A DNA stretch of 64,000 nucleotides from Limonium bicolor (Eukaryota > Streptophyta > Magnoliopsida > Caryophyllales > Plumbaginaceae). The position numbers and the translations under genes were made by a program. The stretch spans positions 33,660,337 to 33,724,336 of the forward strand of contig CM041780.1 in NCBI GenBank assembly GCA_023374045.1, in the 5' to 3' direction. Position 1 is the stretch's first letter, and the number at the start of each line of letters is the position of its first letter. The notes under the pieces are model-generated. The model was given only the letters and a program-made list of their open reading frames with translations, had not been told where the DNA came from and made no database searches. Positions 23,553-33,356 of this stretch are shown here, in pieces.

Positions 23553-24945
23553 CTATTTGGCATTATCTGAGATCCTTGGCAAGATAGTGACTGAATTCGC
23601 ATGCTCCCGTGGATTGGTTTGAGTTTGGGACGGGGGCTGACCTTGCTGTCGTGGTTGCATCAGAAGTTGCTGTAACTGCAACTGCAACGATTTGTGCTCC
23701 TTGCGAATGGTCGAGATCTCGTTTTGAGTATCCTGGGTCTTGTTCATCAGGGCTGACATCATGTCACGAAGTTCAGCCATTTCAGCCTCTGATGATGATG
23801 CAGGATGGGATGGTCTGAATTGTCTTGGACCTCCCTGGTAGCCGGCTTGACTCTGAAAGTGTTGAGGGGGTTGGTTCCCCTGTTGCCATGGCTGCCGATA
23901 CCCTTGGTTACTCACATAGTTGACTTCCTCAACATTCTGAAAGTTGGGCATGTCAGGGCTTGGAGCGTGCGGTCGTGCACTAACACGTTCGCTTGTTGAG
24001 GAAGTTTGTTCATTGCTATTTGCTCCACCACTTTCTGTAGAGCACTAACCTTTGTTGATGTCTGGGCATTGCTCTCCAACAACTGCTCATGACTTTGCAT
24101 CAATTTGTCGAGTTTGGAGTCGCCCTCTCCCACTTGATATAAACCAGTGGTACTGCCCCTGGTTCCACCGGTGGCCCAATCTCTAATCTCTTCGCAAAGA
24201 GATTCAACTCCACTAAGGAATTGATCTCCAGGCTTCTTTAATATATCTGCACCAAGGGAGGAAAGGATCATGGTCTTGCATTGGTTGACCAATCCCTTGT
24301 AAAACAACTGAGATAGTTGTTCCTTGGTGAGGCCGTGGTGTGGACATGTGCGCAACAACCCTTTGAATCTGTCCCAAGTCTCACAGATGTTCTCCGAGCT
24401 AGGTTGTCTGAAGTTGTAAATGTCGGCGATCATCTCCAGGGTGCGACTGGGGGCATGAATTTGTCATAAAATTTGGTTGCCATGTCCTCCCATGTGGTGA
24501 TGGTACTGGGGGTTAGACTGTGGTACCATTTGCTGGCGTTCCCCGTAAGGCTATGGGGGAAGAGAGCAAGTCTGGCGTATTGGAGGACATTATTTGTGGA
24601 GGTTAGGCTGTTTGTATGCTGTAGAAATTTAGTGACGTGGAGCAAAGCATCGTCCGGATTCGTACCATCGAACAATCCTAACTCTTTTATGCATCTAATT
24701 TGATGATATGGCTTAAGTTTCTGCCATTCATCGTATTCGGTTTGAGGAAGGAGAGGAAGGTCGATTGCTGGTTTCTGGCCTTGGTTGGAAGGCCGGTTTA
24801 TGTTACGGACGGTAGGTGTTGCCATTGGTGTAGGATCTGCTTCTTGTAGAATTCGTTGTTGCCTTAAGGTATGAAGTAGGGTTCTCTCGATCTCCGGCTC
24901 AAAGTTGGCTAAATTTTCAGGAGAATTCGTTGACCGAAGAAGCAT
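23553..24945 (-). pseudogene. gag: Athila-type gag, broken into three frames
   Basis: The capsid-like protein would form the particle that packages element RNA. Three consecutive minus-strand frames give one Athila-like Gag: 24945-24430 (starts MLLRSTNSPENLANFEPEIE and includes ELGLFDGTNPDDALLHVTKF), 24433-23912 (NFRQPSSENICETWDRFKGL, then GLTKEQLSQLFYKGL) and 23951-23553 (NVEEVNYVSNQGYRQPWQQG, then a Gln-rich tail). The ATG at 24945 is the first long-frame start after a 770-nt leader. Frames change by one base near 24432, within a C run, and near 23940. The tail ends with a stop at 23553 and no pol follows. Identification is by motif pattern. The breaks could be mutations or consensus errors, because the flanking LTRs are nearly identical. 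Confidence 0.85.
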
Positions 24946-25714
24946 TCACTTGGATAACTTCAGGAAGAGCAAGAGAAAATGTTATAATATTTAGTAAAAA
25001 TAAAGGAAAATATAATGACATAATTAGACTTACTAAATTACAAGAAGAATTAAATTTTTGGTAATGCCGGACAGAGTGCCGGGCGAATCTTACCCGGCAG
25101 TGGACTTCCTCCACTATTGCCGGGTTTATAATAACCGGCATGTTGCCCGGCATGACAAAAATCGAACATATCTTAATTAAAAGATAATGTAAAGGATAAT
25201 CTAAATAAGAGTAAAAGTAAATACGAGATTGAGATCACTCCTAATTGTCCCTATAATTTACGACAAAAATATTGAGAGGAATTGAGTATGCCGGGTGACA
25301 TGCCGGATCAAACCCGCCCGGCATAAGACTTCCTCCAAAAAGCCGGGTATAGGAAATCCGGCATAATACACGGCAAGTTCATTCTCGAAATCTATATTAA
25401 AGAATCATAGTATAGGGACTATTAGAAGAGAGAAATAATGAATGGGCGCAAGCAAGAACAAATTTAAATTGCCAAGAACTCAATACTGTAATAAATTTTG
25501 AGAATCTTTGAACATGCCGGACGCAGTGCCGGGTAAAACGTATCCGGCATCAGACTTCCTCCGAGTTGGCCGGGTGACAGACGCCCGGACCAAGCACGGC
25601 ACATTCAAGTCTGCAAAACTAAGGGCGAAAATAAATTAAAGAATCAAGAATCAAATAGTCAAAGAATAAAGAATAGGGCGTTTTACCGAACTTAGGACTT
25701 GGACTAATTCCAAG
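24946..25714 (-). repeat. Ath-1 leader with three repeats of about 225 bp
   Basis: GACTTCCTCC recurs at 25103, 25327 and 25553 in matching context: GCCGG half-palindromes before it and a further GCCGGGT/ACCGGCA pair after it. The units are diverged. No long frame. Confidence 0.8.
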
Positions 25715-25732
25715 TCCCCGGCAACGGCGCCA
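25715..25732 (-). other. Ath-1 primer-binding site (tRNA-Asp)
   Basis: Minus strand TGGCGCCGTTGCCGGGGA, three bases from the 5' LTR. Complementarity to the 3' end of plant tRNA-Asp is typical of Athila elements. Confidence 0.9.
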
Positions 25733-26744
25733 ATTTGCTAAAAGAGAAATTTGTAAGGTAAGAACTATATACAAAAGAATAAACAAATAACTAAACCTAC
25801 AACTCTACTACGGGTAGCAAAATAAAACCCGGTCGGAGTATAGTGTAAATATATTACGACCGAGAGTATCGTACCCAAGGGACTTATAGAAAATTAGTCC
25901 TAATCCGGTAATACCTATTCTAAGACAAGGGGGGGAAATTGAAATGTTTTCTAATCTAAATAAAACTAACTAAACTATGTGGTAATTACAATGAAACTAT
26001 CCTTGATCCAGGGTGTGAAACCATCTAAGCATCAATATGAACTCTAAACATAAACACAGGCCTTCGAATTAACCAACAACTGAACACGCCGGGTGTCCTG
26101 CCGGATACCACTTGCACGGCATATTCAAAGACATTGAATATGCCGGACATCGGCCACCCGGCAGTGCATCCGGCATAGCCATATTGCATATTATTTCTCC
26201 AGTTTCCGAGTAGAAAACAGAAGACTCATCCCTATTAACAAATCGAGCATATATCATGCCACGAAATGAACAAGGAAATGGGGGAAAATGGATTAATTCT
26301 CACTCTTACTACTAACCCTTAAATCATAAGAAGAGTAGGAAGACCATTAAGAGAGTCTAACCTATCTTACTTGGGACTTGTCTTCCACAAGTAAGAATTG
26401 CATGAAGAGAAAAAGTGATCAACCTATTCTCTGACAATAAGAACCTTACTCAAAATAAACTTGAAATTATATTAAGAAGAACATATTGTTTTACAAGAAG
26501 GAATTCATCCCTAACCAAGAACTAACAAGGATTTCTACTTCACCATCCACTCAACTAAGGAAGATACATAAGGGAGAAGGAGATTGAACATAGCCTCAAC
26601 CCAAAAAGGAAATCTTCTCTTCTTCTCGTGGATGGATCCGTAGAAAAGCCTTGGACACCAACACTTGGAATGTGGGCGGAAATGGAGTAATGAATGGAGT
26701 GTAGTATGGTGTTGAAGAGTGTTCAATTGTTGCCTTCCTCGGCC

Positions 26745-26753
26745 TATTTATAG
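26745..26753 (-). promoter_or_regulatory. TATA box, Ath-1 5' LTR
   Basis: CTATAAATA on the minus strand. This is the copy that would drive full-length element RNA, starting near 26715. Confidence 0.6.
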
Positions 26754-27212
26754 CATCAAAAGTGTCGTTGGGGCGTCGTGCCGGGTCCCCAATAGCCGGC
26801 ACACGTGTTAAATGCGCCCAACTGTTAACGGTCGAAACCGTCGATGTCCGTGCGAAACAGTGCTTATGCCGGGTAGGAATTACCCGGCATCACACCCGGC
26901 AGCGGTTGGAAAACACGTGGATCACATGTGCTGTCGTATGGTCAATCGAGGCGATTTTACACTCATGCCGGATAACATTTACCCGGCATCACATCCGGCA
27001 AGGCTTCTTTCTGTTCTGTACTGCCGTGCAGAAACTACCCGGCATGGAGTCCGGCCTCAACTGAACTTTTGCCTAGAAAATCATTCCTTGCACATAAAAC
27101 TCATAAAAACATAAATCTGTACAAATAATATATTTTAACACATAATAAGCATAAATAACATAAATATAACTTTATTTAGATAAATATAATACTAAATCTA
27201 GTGCATAAAACA

Positions 27213-27233
27213 TGATAAGTCTGCGGCTTATCA
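27213..27233. other. hairpin at the Ath-1 LTR terminus
   Basis: TGATAAG, 7-nt loop, CTTATCA. The last base of the right arm is the LTR end. The same structure is at 22482-22502, next to the polypurine tract. Confidence 0.85.
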
Positions 27234-27238
27234 CTTCG

Positions 27239-28149
27239 TCATCCCTAATAGTTGTGTATCCGTTCTTTGTTACTTTTCATAGGTTTAAGCGTAAATTTAC
27301 AAATTATCTCCTTCGGTTGGAGTCATGCCATTTACCTCACCTTTGAATGTAGCCTCTCTGAAGTCGTGTAAAATGACATGCTCTTTCACTCATGGTTTTA
27401 CCACTCAAGGCACCCTCGCGAAATGTTCACTCAGAGACTTGTTCGCGCGCTTTAAACTAATGAAAGAAACGTTATCGACCCTTAACTCAGATTGCCCCCA
27501 GTATTGTTTTGGGGTCTTTTGTCAAGCCTTTTGAATACCCAGGTTATTTGTTGGAGGTGGTTATATGTGTGGTGGTACATGGCGATGAAGTCTTGTTGTT
27601 TTGGTGGAGTGATGTAGTGATGAAAGTAAAACATGGCAGTGGGATGCTTTCAGTGTACGGTGAAATTTTCCATTGAGAGGTGATGAGTGGTGGAAGCCAA
27701 CAAGGTGGTGAGATATTCCTTGCACAAGAATGAGTTTCATGTGGAGAGGAGAGTGTGGTGAGACACATGGGATGTATGTGATGAAGGTAGTGGATGTGGG
27801 TGAAATGACGTGATGACTTATTTATTTTTTGGTGTTCTGGTTTTGTGAATAAATGCACAAAAAATAATGAAAATGGAACTATGCTCTAATTCATGAATGG
27901 AAAGACAACATCAAAAATTGTAATCTTAAGAAAACTACCTAAAATGATAAAGGAAGCTAGCTACCACAAAAGTTGGGAGAACGACTGGGAAAAGAAAACT
28001 ACCAAATCGAGAAAACTTCTAAAATAGTGATGTTGGGCTGCCTGATGCCAACATACTGAAGACTCGAGCTCTGGACCGTCGGGACGCTATTGAGATGACC
28101 GTGATTGTCTTCCTTCTGAACTTCGAATAGGCCTCATAAAATGTTTGAA
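27239..28149 (-). mobile_element. Ogr-1 internal sequence, non-coding
   Basis: Lies where Ogr-2 has its gag, but no gag-like frame exists. The 104-codon minus-strand frame at 27544-27858 is His/Thr/Ser-rich and matches nothing I know. It contains another AATACTGGGGGCAATC block (minus, near 27495). Confidence 0.7.
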
Positions 28150-29496
28150 CTAGGAATGCCTATGGGTCATGTAGGAGGAACCCGGGTCTGAATCTTTTCC
28201 AAGCTGCGAGTGAAGTGCATGAGCTAGAGTGACTCCTAGGATAGAACAGATTTGCGGGCCTGAACACCCTTAATCTAGAAGTGAAGCAAATGGGCTGAAA
28301 GAGGCCACACGAACCGTGAATGGGCCACTGGGCCGAGAGGGAAAGCCTTGAAGTCTGAGATTCGTTTGATGTTCCTATCGGGTCTTGACGCAAGAAACTG
28401 GAATGAATGAGTTATGTAACCTATCTTGGATTCAAATGTTTTGTGCTATGGGCCAAACTTCTAGATTGAGAGCGAAGCTTATGGGCCAAAACTATGAATT
28501 GGTCTACGGGCCCTAAATAGAATGAGTTATGAGTGTGGTATTTGGGCCAGAATGATTGCTGAACAAAACCCTAGGTTAGAATTTGGACTGAAACCTGAAT
28601 GAGTATTGATTGAACCTGAAAGATGATGCCTAGATCTAGGATTTTGGGCTAAAGCCCAAGTGAAGAGTTTTCCTATACTAGAATAGGCCCTGGGTCGGAT
28701 GAATTTCAGTGGAAGGCTTGGTTGGTTTACATATCTCATGGATTACTTTTAGGTGGACTTTTATGGGCCTAGAACTAAATGGATAAACCAAATTGGGCTG
28801 AAAAAGAAACCTCCTAAGTCTAAACTTTTGGGCCGAAGCCCACATAACTCACATGTTGAACCAAACAGAGCCTTTAGGCTGCAAACAAATACAACTGACA
28901 ATTCGGGTTGGGCTAGGTTGATGTAGGAGAAATTCCTATCAGTTTCTAGGCTGGGTAGTGGGCCGATCACACAAGCAAACAAGGCCCACACAGATTCAAC
29001 ATGTCCTCACTAGATGTTTAAATCAAACCAGGTATGGATCGATCCGGAGAGGTGCTTGGGGCATGGGCCCAGGTCACCACAAAGGAATAGGGCTTGCACG
29101 CTATTCTCTTTGGGCTTCCCCACTCTTTTCACATCACCTGAAGGTGTGCGTCTACGGTTGGGTCTTTGACTGACCAAACAATGGGCTAGGTAAGGGCACT
29201 GCCGGGAAAACGCTTGGGGCTAAGGCCCAGGTATTAAGGGGATGTGGTTAGACGACATCCTCCTCTTTTCCCCCGCTTATTCACATCACCTAAAAGGTGT
29301 GAGTCCCTGGCAGGGGACCCTCAAATGGGTCCCGGAGTGAAATTGGTTTGCGTGGACCCTCGCTCTCATATGATGCAAGGGTGCAAAAATTAAAGTGCGC
29401 ACAGAAATAAACAAGCAACAAAGTAAAAGCCATAAATAAACGTTTTCAAGTTAAGCCCTCTTTCTTAAAATTAAACAAGTTAATATTAAGAAGTTG
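28150..29496 (-). mobile_element. Ogr-1 leader, GGCCCA-rich
   Basis: Inverted relative of the Ogr-2 leader (42223-43437); shared landmarks include AGGTGATGTGAATAAG and GATCGATCCATACC-type blocks. Many GGCCCA/TGGGCC words. No protein-coding frame. Confidence 0.8.
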
Positions 29497-29514
29497 TCCC
29501 CAGCAGAGTCGCCA
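29497..29514 (-). other. Ogr-1 primer-binding site
   Basis: Minus strand TGGCGACTCTGCTGGGGA, separated from the LTR by GAC. I read it as complementary to a plant tRNA-Arg, as reported for Ogre elements. The same 18-mer serves Ogr-2 and Ogr-3. Confidence 0.88.
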
Positions 29515-29517
29515 GTC

Positions 29518-31311
29518 TGTGAGCCTCGAATTTAAACCCTATCCTATGTTGATTAAAGTTGATTGGGATCTAATTGGGTTTTAGGTCCACTTATAGCCTA
29601 AGATTAATAACTATGTCATATAACAATAATTATTAAAACCTAAGCTAGCTCACTGGAACCTATTATGAGTCGCCACCTAATTTTAACCTAGATCAAATTA
29701 GGAAAGGTGAGTTCGGGTTCGGGGGCTTGATATTCGACTTAATTAGGGTTCAAATTACTTTCATCACCCTTCCTAGGTCGTTTTTCCTCTACTTGGTTTA
29801 ATTACGGCTTTCTACAAAGTTGTTTTTAACCTAGGTGCGCGCTTCTGTTTTTTTTATTTTTTAACGTTTTTTGACTGAAAATTAAAGTGGAAATTAAAAT
29901 TACCTAAACTAGGGTTTTGGAGGCAGAATTAGGTCAAATTTTGTTTCCTTCCGTAGCCACGGACCTAATGTCCGAGACCATGGACCCCAGTTAACCTATA
30001 TGAAAATAAAAGTCGAATTAAACAGAAAACAGAAAATTGTAAGGTCCGGGGCCACGAACAGGCTGTCTGTGGGCCCGGACATTATTAGAAAACCTAAATT
30101 TTTAAAATTAAAAAATCCCGCCACCGTCCGTGGGCGTCCGAGCTTACGGATAGGGAGTCCGGGACCCCGGACATGACGTCCGTGGGTGCGGACCGCCCTC
30201 GGACGGCGGCGTTGAGGCTGTTCCCGAAGTTGTTTTTGGCTCAAATTTTATGGGTGTGTAGCCTGAAAGATGTAAAAGATGTTAGTGATTGAAAGTTTTC
30301 AATTTGAATTCGAAATAAGCACGAAACTTGGTAAACAAGTTATTGGACAGAAGCTTAAACAAACAGCAATACAGAAGCGTACGAAGGTTAGTTTGAGCCC
30401 AAATTTTGAGGCAAGACAGATAATACCGTAGAGAATTAGGGAAGTGGAGTGTCTACCTGTTTTACCTTCGGATTCACAACGATTCTTCACACTGGGATTC
30501 GTCGAGTGCTCCGTTGATGGCAGACCCGAAAGGCTTTCGAACCAAGCTTCTGGTTGTTGGTTGTTCTTGCTGTTCTTCACGTTTTGGTGGTGTTTTGTGG
30601 GGTTTTGATGATTATTGGTGCTTTGGGGATTGGAAAACGTGTTTAGATGGTGATTTCGGGGGATTTTCGGTATGATTTGGGTGGTCGGGTGTTGGAAAAC
30701 GTGAGAGAGAGAGAGAGGAGGCTGTGTTTTCTGACTCTCTAGGGTTCTTTAGCATATGAGGTTCCGATTTTATCCAAAAACCTATCCCCTTATATAGAGT
30801 TTCTTAAAGATAAAGAAAATCTAGTAAAAGTAAGATTTTTTGGTATTTTAATTAAAAGACTTCCCAAAGGAATTTTGCTGTGAAATTTTAACCACATGTC
30901 AAGGATGGATATTATGAATTTTCTGAGGTGGAACCGAATTTTTTAAATGTTGGAATATTTTTAAATCGAATTTCTTGTCAGATTCCGTCAGAAATTACTA
31001 GAAAATTATTGGAAACTCGAAAAATCAAAATTCCAACGCCATTATGCTTAGAATGTCATCCTCTATCATGGGTTAAAATATCAAAGCGTTTCAAGCTGAT
31101 TTGGGCATCCTTTGGAGGAGAGAGAAAGCTTATAGGAGGTCTCAAGAGCCTTTAAAGATTACCAAAACGCCCCTGAAAATGACGAAGCTGTTCCCCATGC
31201 CATGGAACGCGCCGATCGAGCCAGAATCCCTCACTACTTGATTAAAATGCCTCTCACAACACCAGCACCCCGTAGACCCTAACCTAGGGGGTCAAAATTT
31301 TGGGTATAACA
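29518..31311 (-). mobile_element. Ogr-1 5' LTR
   Basis: 1794 bp next to the PBS. Contains the palindrome region (about 29945-30210) and short frames duplicated from the 3' LTR that are not genes. Confidence 0.93.
30790..30797 (-). promoter_or_regulatory. TATA box, Ogr-1 5' LTR
   Basis: CTATATAA on the minus strand, in the LTR that would initiate genomic RNA. Confidence 0.6.
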
Positions 31312-31729
31312 CGCTGATACTACACTCATATGCAGGTTGTTGATTATCGCCGAAGCCGAAGTGCGGGAACAGGGAAGTTAGAGTCTACTTTAATTACCGC
31401 ACATGGAGTTTATTTGTATAATGATGTCAGACTGGGAATTGTATTATGGTACGTTTTGTGTATTCGGGATTGGGTAGACGCTCACTTGTCGACGTTTATG
31501 GTTTATGGACTTAGTATGATGTATAGGAGTTATCTCGTTATCACAGCGGTTAGCAGTTTGTTGATGTTGGAAGTTGGATATAGTTTGGCTTCGTTACTTG
31601 CATGGGCGAGTAATGGTCGGTGACACCCGAGTGAGTATTATTGTTGTTGTTGTTGTTTCTTCCACTGTAAGACGTTTTATTTATTGCTACGTGAGAGATT
31701 ATTACGTGTTTAATGAGAGGGGTGTTACA
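31312..31729 (+). mobile_element. Tek-A 5' LTR, distal end
   Basis: Starts with the right CGCTG duplication and continues the LTR left at 16778. Ends GAGGGGTGTTACA, with the PBS four bases further on. Non-coding. Confidence 0.9.
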
Positions 31730-31733
31730 AAAG

Positions 31734-31745
31734 TGGTATCAGAGC
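31734..31745 (+). other. Tek-A primer-binding site (tRNA-iMet)
   Basis: TGGTATCAGAGC, complementary to the 3' end of plant initiator tRNA-Met, four bases after the LTR. Between it and the gag ATG lies a 216-nt leader ending CTACAG/ATG. Confidence 0.95.
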
Positions 31746-32585
31746 GGAGTACCGCTCTGATGACGAGAAAATAGGCTAAGACAGTGAGCTTAGGACTTAG
31801 GAAATTACGGGAAACGTTTGTGAGGTACGAGACGACTCGTCTTAAAAGATATTGTGATTAGTAACGCAAATTGCGTGATATATTAGCCTTAAAGGCAATT
31901 CAATATCTATTGGTTGTGTACGGTAAATTACCGAGTATTTATGCAACATTCTGTACTACAGATGTCTGGGGGAACTAGAGGGCGTGATACTGGTAGAGGT
32001 GGAGGCGGTGACCCCGTGATTCCAAAAGTTGCAGAGACGATTGCTACCCTTCTCGCACAGCTTGGTACTCAAATTGGAAGAGCACCAGCCCACCCGCCAC
32101 AGCCCAGGGAGACGAACTGGCTGAAGTCAGTTTCCGAGACCCGACCACCTACATATTCTGGGGATCAGACCCCGTAGCCTTAGAGTGTTTTATTGTTGAA
32201 CATGAGAAGGCCTATGATGCTTTACAACTACCTGCCGACAAGAAGGTCGTCATTGCTGCTTTCCATCTGAAGGATGCAGCCAGCACTTGGCGGAGGTTGG
32301 TCAAGGACCATCACCTGGCTACACCCGACTTTTCGGGGGCTGCTTTTGTCGAGTTACTGAGGGGGAAGTACTACCCGACGCATCTCAAGCAGAATAAGCG
32401 CCATGAGTTCGAGACATTATCCCAGGGAGGTCTGACCATGGATGAGTACTACGCTCGATTCATTGATCTCCTGGACTTCATCCCGGTGTTGATTACTTAG
32501 AGACCGTGAAGGTCGAGAAGTTCCGGGGGGATTGTTGTTTCGCATCCAGATGGCGATGGGTGCTACCCTCTACACTACCATCCAG

Positions 32586-32664
32586 GTATTAACATGAAAG
32601 CCATAAATCCTTTACTTACTACATTACCAATTAACTTTGTGAGAACTTACCAATGAGATTCTAG
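32586..32664 (+). other. gag intron 1 (79 nt, phase 0)
   Basis: Donor CAG/GTATTAAC, acceptor GATTCTAG/GAG. AT-rich against GC-richer exons. Reading frame is open on both sides and closed inside. Confidence 0.8.
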
Positions 32665-32804
32665 GAGTGTTATGACGCTGCCTCGAGGACGGAGCTAATG
32701 CTCCAGACTCGCGAAGAGACTATCGGGACAAAGAAGAGAAAGAACCTTGAGGGAGAGTCTGAGGGTGGAGGAGCATCTCCAGGCGATAGCCAGAAGAAGG
32801 GAAA

Positions 32805-32877
32805 GTAAGGACTTATCCCATTCTAAATTGTTACCATATTAAATACCTTATGAATGCTGACCCGAAACCTTAAACAG
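32805..32877 (+). other. gag intron 2 (73 nt, phase 2)
   Basis: Donor AAA/GTAAGG, acceptor TTAAACAG/GAA. Contains TGCTGAC, a plausible branch point, about 25 nt before the acceptor. The split codon becomes Lys. Confidence 0.8.
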
Positions 32878-32996
32878 GAAATTCTGTCAGAAGAAAGGGC
32901 AACAGGGTCACCAGGGAGCAAAGGGGAAAGAGCCCGTCCTTCGGTTGACCGGCCCAGTTATAGATGCTCAGCCTCTGAGATCTACACCTCCTAAGG

Positions 32997-33079
32997 GTGA
33001 GAACACCTACCTCTTAAATTAAATTGTAACCTTAACCTTTATATCAACAGATTTGACTTAAACTAAATACTACCATTAG
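32997..33079 (+). other. gag intron 3 (83 nt, phase 1)
   Basis: Donor AGG/GTGAGA, acceptor ACCATTAG/GCA. The alternative CAACAG at 33050 would not join to the knuckle exon in frame. The split codon becomes Gly. Confidence 0.78.
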
Positions 33080-33356
33080 GCACCGGACAGCCCCAGCGCC
33101 ATTTCTATTGCAAGCGTTATGGGAAGGACCATCCTGGGGTCGACTGCAATGGCCATAAAGTTGAGTGTCGGTGCTGCAAGAAAGAGGCCATCGGGAGTTC
33201 GAGTGTTGGATGAACCCTGAGAGCCGTAACTACAGGCCACCAAGGAATACTCAGAAGACCTCAGTTGGAGGATCTGGAGTACCACGAGGTGGTCAGGATG
33301 GCCAGACATCTACTGATGCTGGAGCCCAGAGAGGCAAGGGAGTAGATAGGGCATGA

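Larger units (their letters stand above)
21000..27233 (-). mobile_element. Ath-1: gag-only Athila-type element
   Basis: A 6234-bp insertion in Ogr-1 with TSD CTTCG (20995-20999, 27234-27238), LTRs of 1503 and 1498 bp differing at only about fifteen places by eye, an Asp-tRNA PBS and a broken gag. Protease, reverse transcriptase and integrase are absent. Only about 1 kb of non-coding sequence separates gag from the 3' LTR. This matches the layout of the class described as terminal-repeat retrotransposons with a GAG domain (TR-GAG). It is the innermost insertion of the Ogr-1 nest and therefore younger than Ogr-1. Confidence 0.92.
25736..27233 (-). mobile_element. Ath-1 5' LTR
   Basis: 1498 bp, next to the PBS. 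Nearly identical to 21000-22502; visible differences include indels in short A or G runs and three lost CpG or GCCGG positions. Confidence 0.93.
16779..31311 (-). mobile_element. Ogr-1: complete non-autonomous Ogre-type element
   Basis: A 14.5-kb insertion with closely similar LTRs (16779-18575, 29518-31311), TSD CGCTG (16774-16778, 31312-31316), a PBS and a polypurine tract, all in minus orientation. Once Ath-1 and one of its TSD copies are removed, about 4.7 kb of internal sequence remains. It has a leader like that of Ogr-2 but no gag, protease, reverse transcriptase or integrase. The 3' portion is filled with four families of short tandem repeats. It would depend on proteins from an autonomous relative. 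The Tat/Ogre label rests on the PBS and on the leader shared with Ogr-2, which keeps a Tat-like gag. Confidence 0.92.
31962..33356 (+). pseudogene. gag: Tekay-type gag interrupted by three introns
   Basis: Encodes the Gag (capsid and nucleocapsid) of a chromovirus. Exon 1 (31962-32585) starts MSGGTRGRDTGRGGGGD and holds the gag core, including KYYPTHLKQNKRHEFETLS and GGLTMDEYYARFIDLL. Exon 2 (32665-32804) and exon 3 (32878-32996) encode a basic, Gln/Lys-rich linker. Exon 4 (33080-33356) carries two knuckles: YCKRYGKDHPGVDC, with the second Cys replaced by Tyr, and CRCCKKEGHREFEC, a perfect CX2CX4HX4C. The intron-exon joins keep one frame in phases 0, 2 and 1. Four one-base losses break it, near 32163, 32490, 32528 and 33187, all at G residues or G runs. 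I start at 31962 because Gag similarity begins there; an upstream in-frame ATG exists at 31914. No pol frame follows the TGA at 33354. Confidence 0.85.

Noticed and set aside
25715..25732. tRNA gene fragments suggested by CCGGCAACGGCGCCA, CCAGCAGAGTCGCCA and TGGTATCAGAGC
   Set aside because: Only the 12-18 bases complementary to tRNA 3' ends are present, next to LTR ends. They are primer-binding sites, not tRNA genes.
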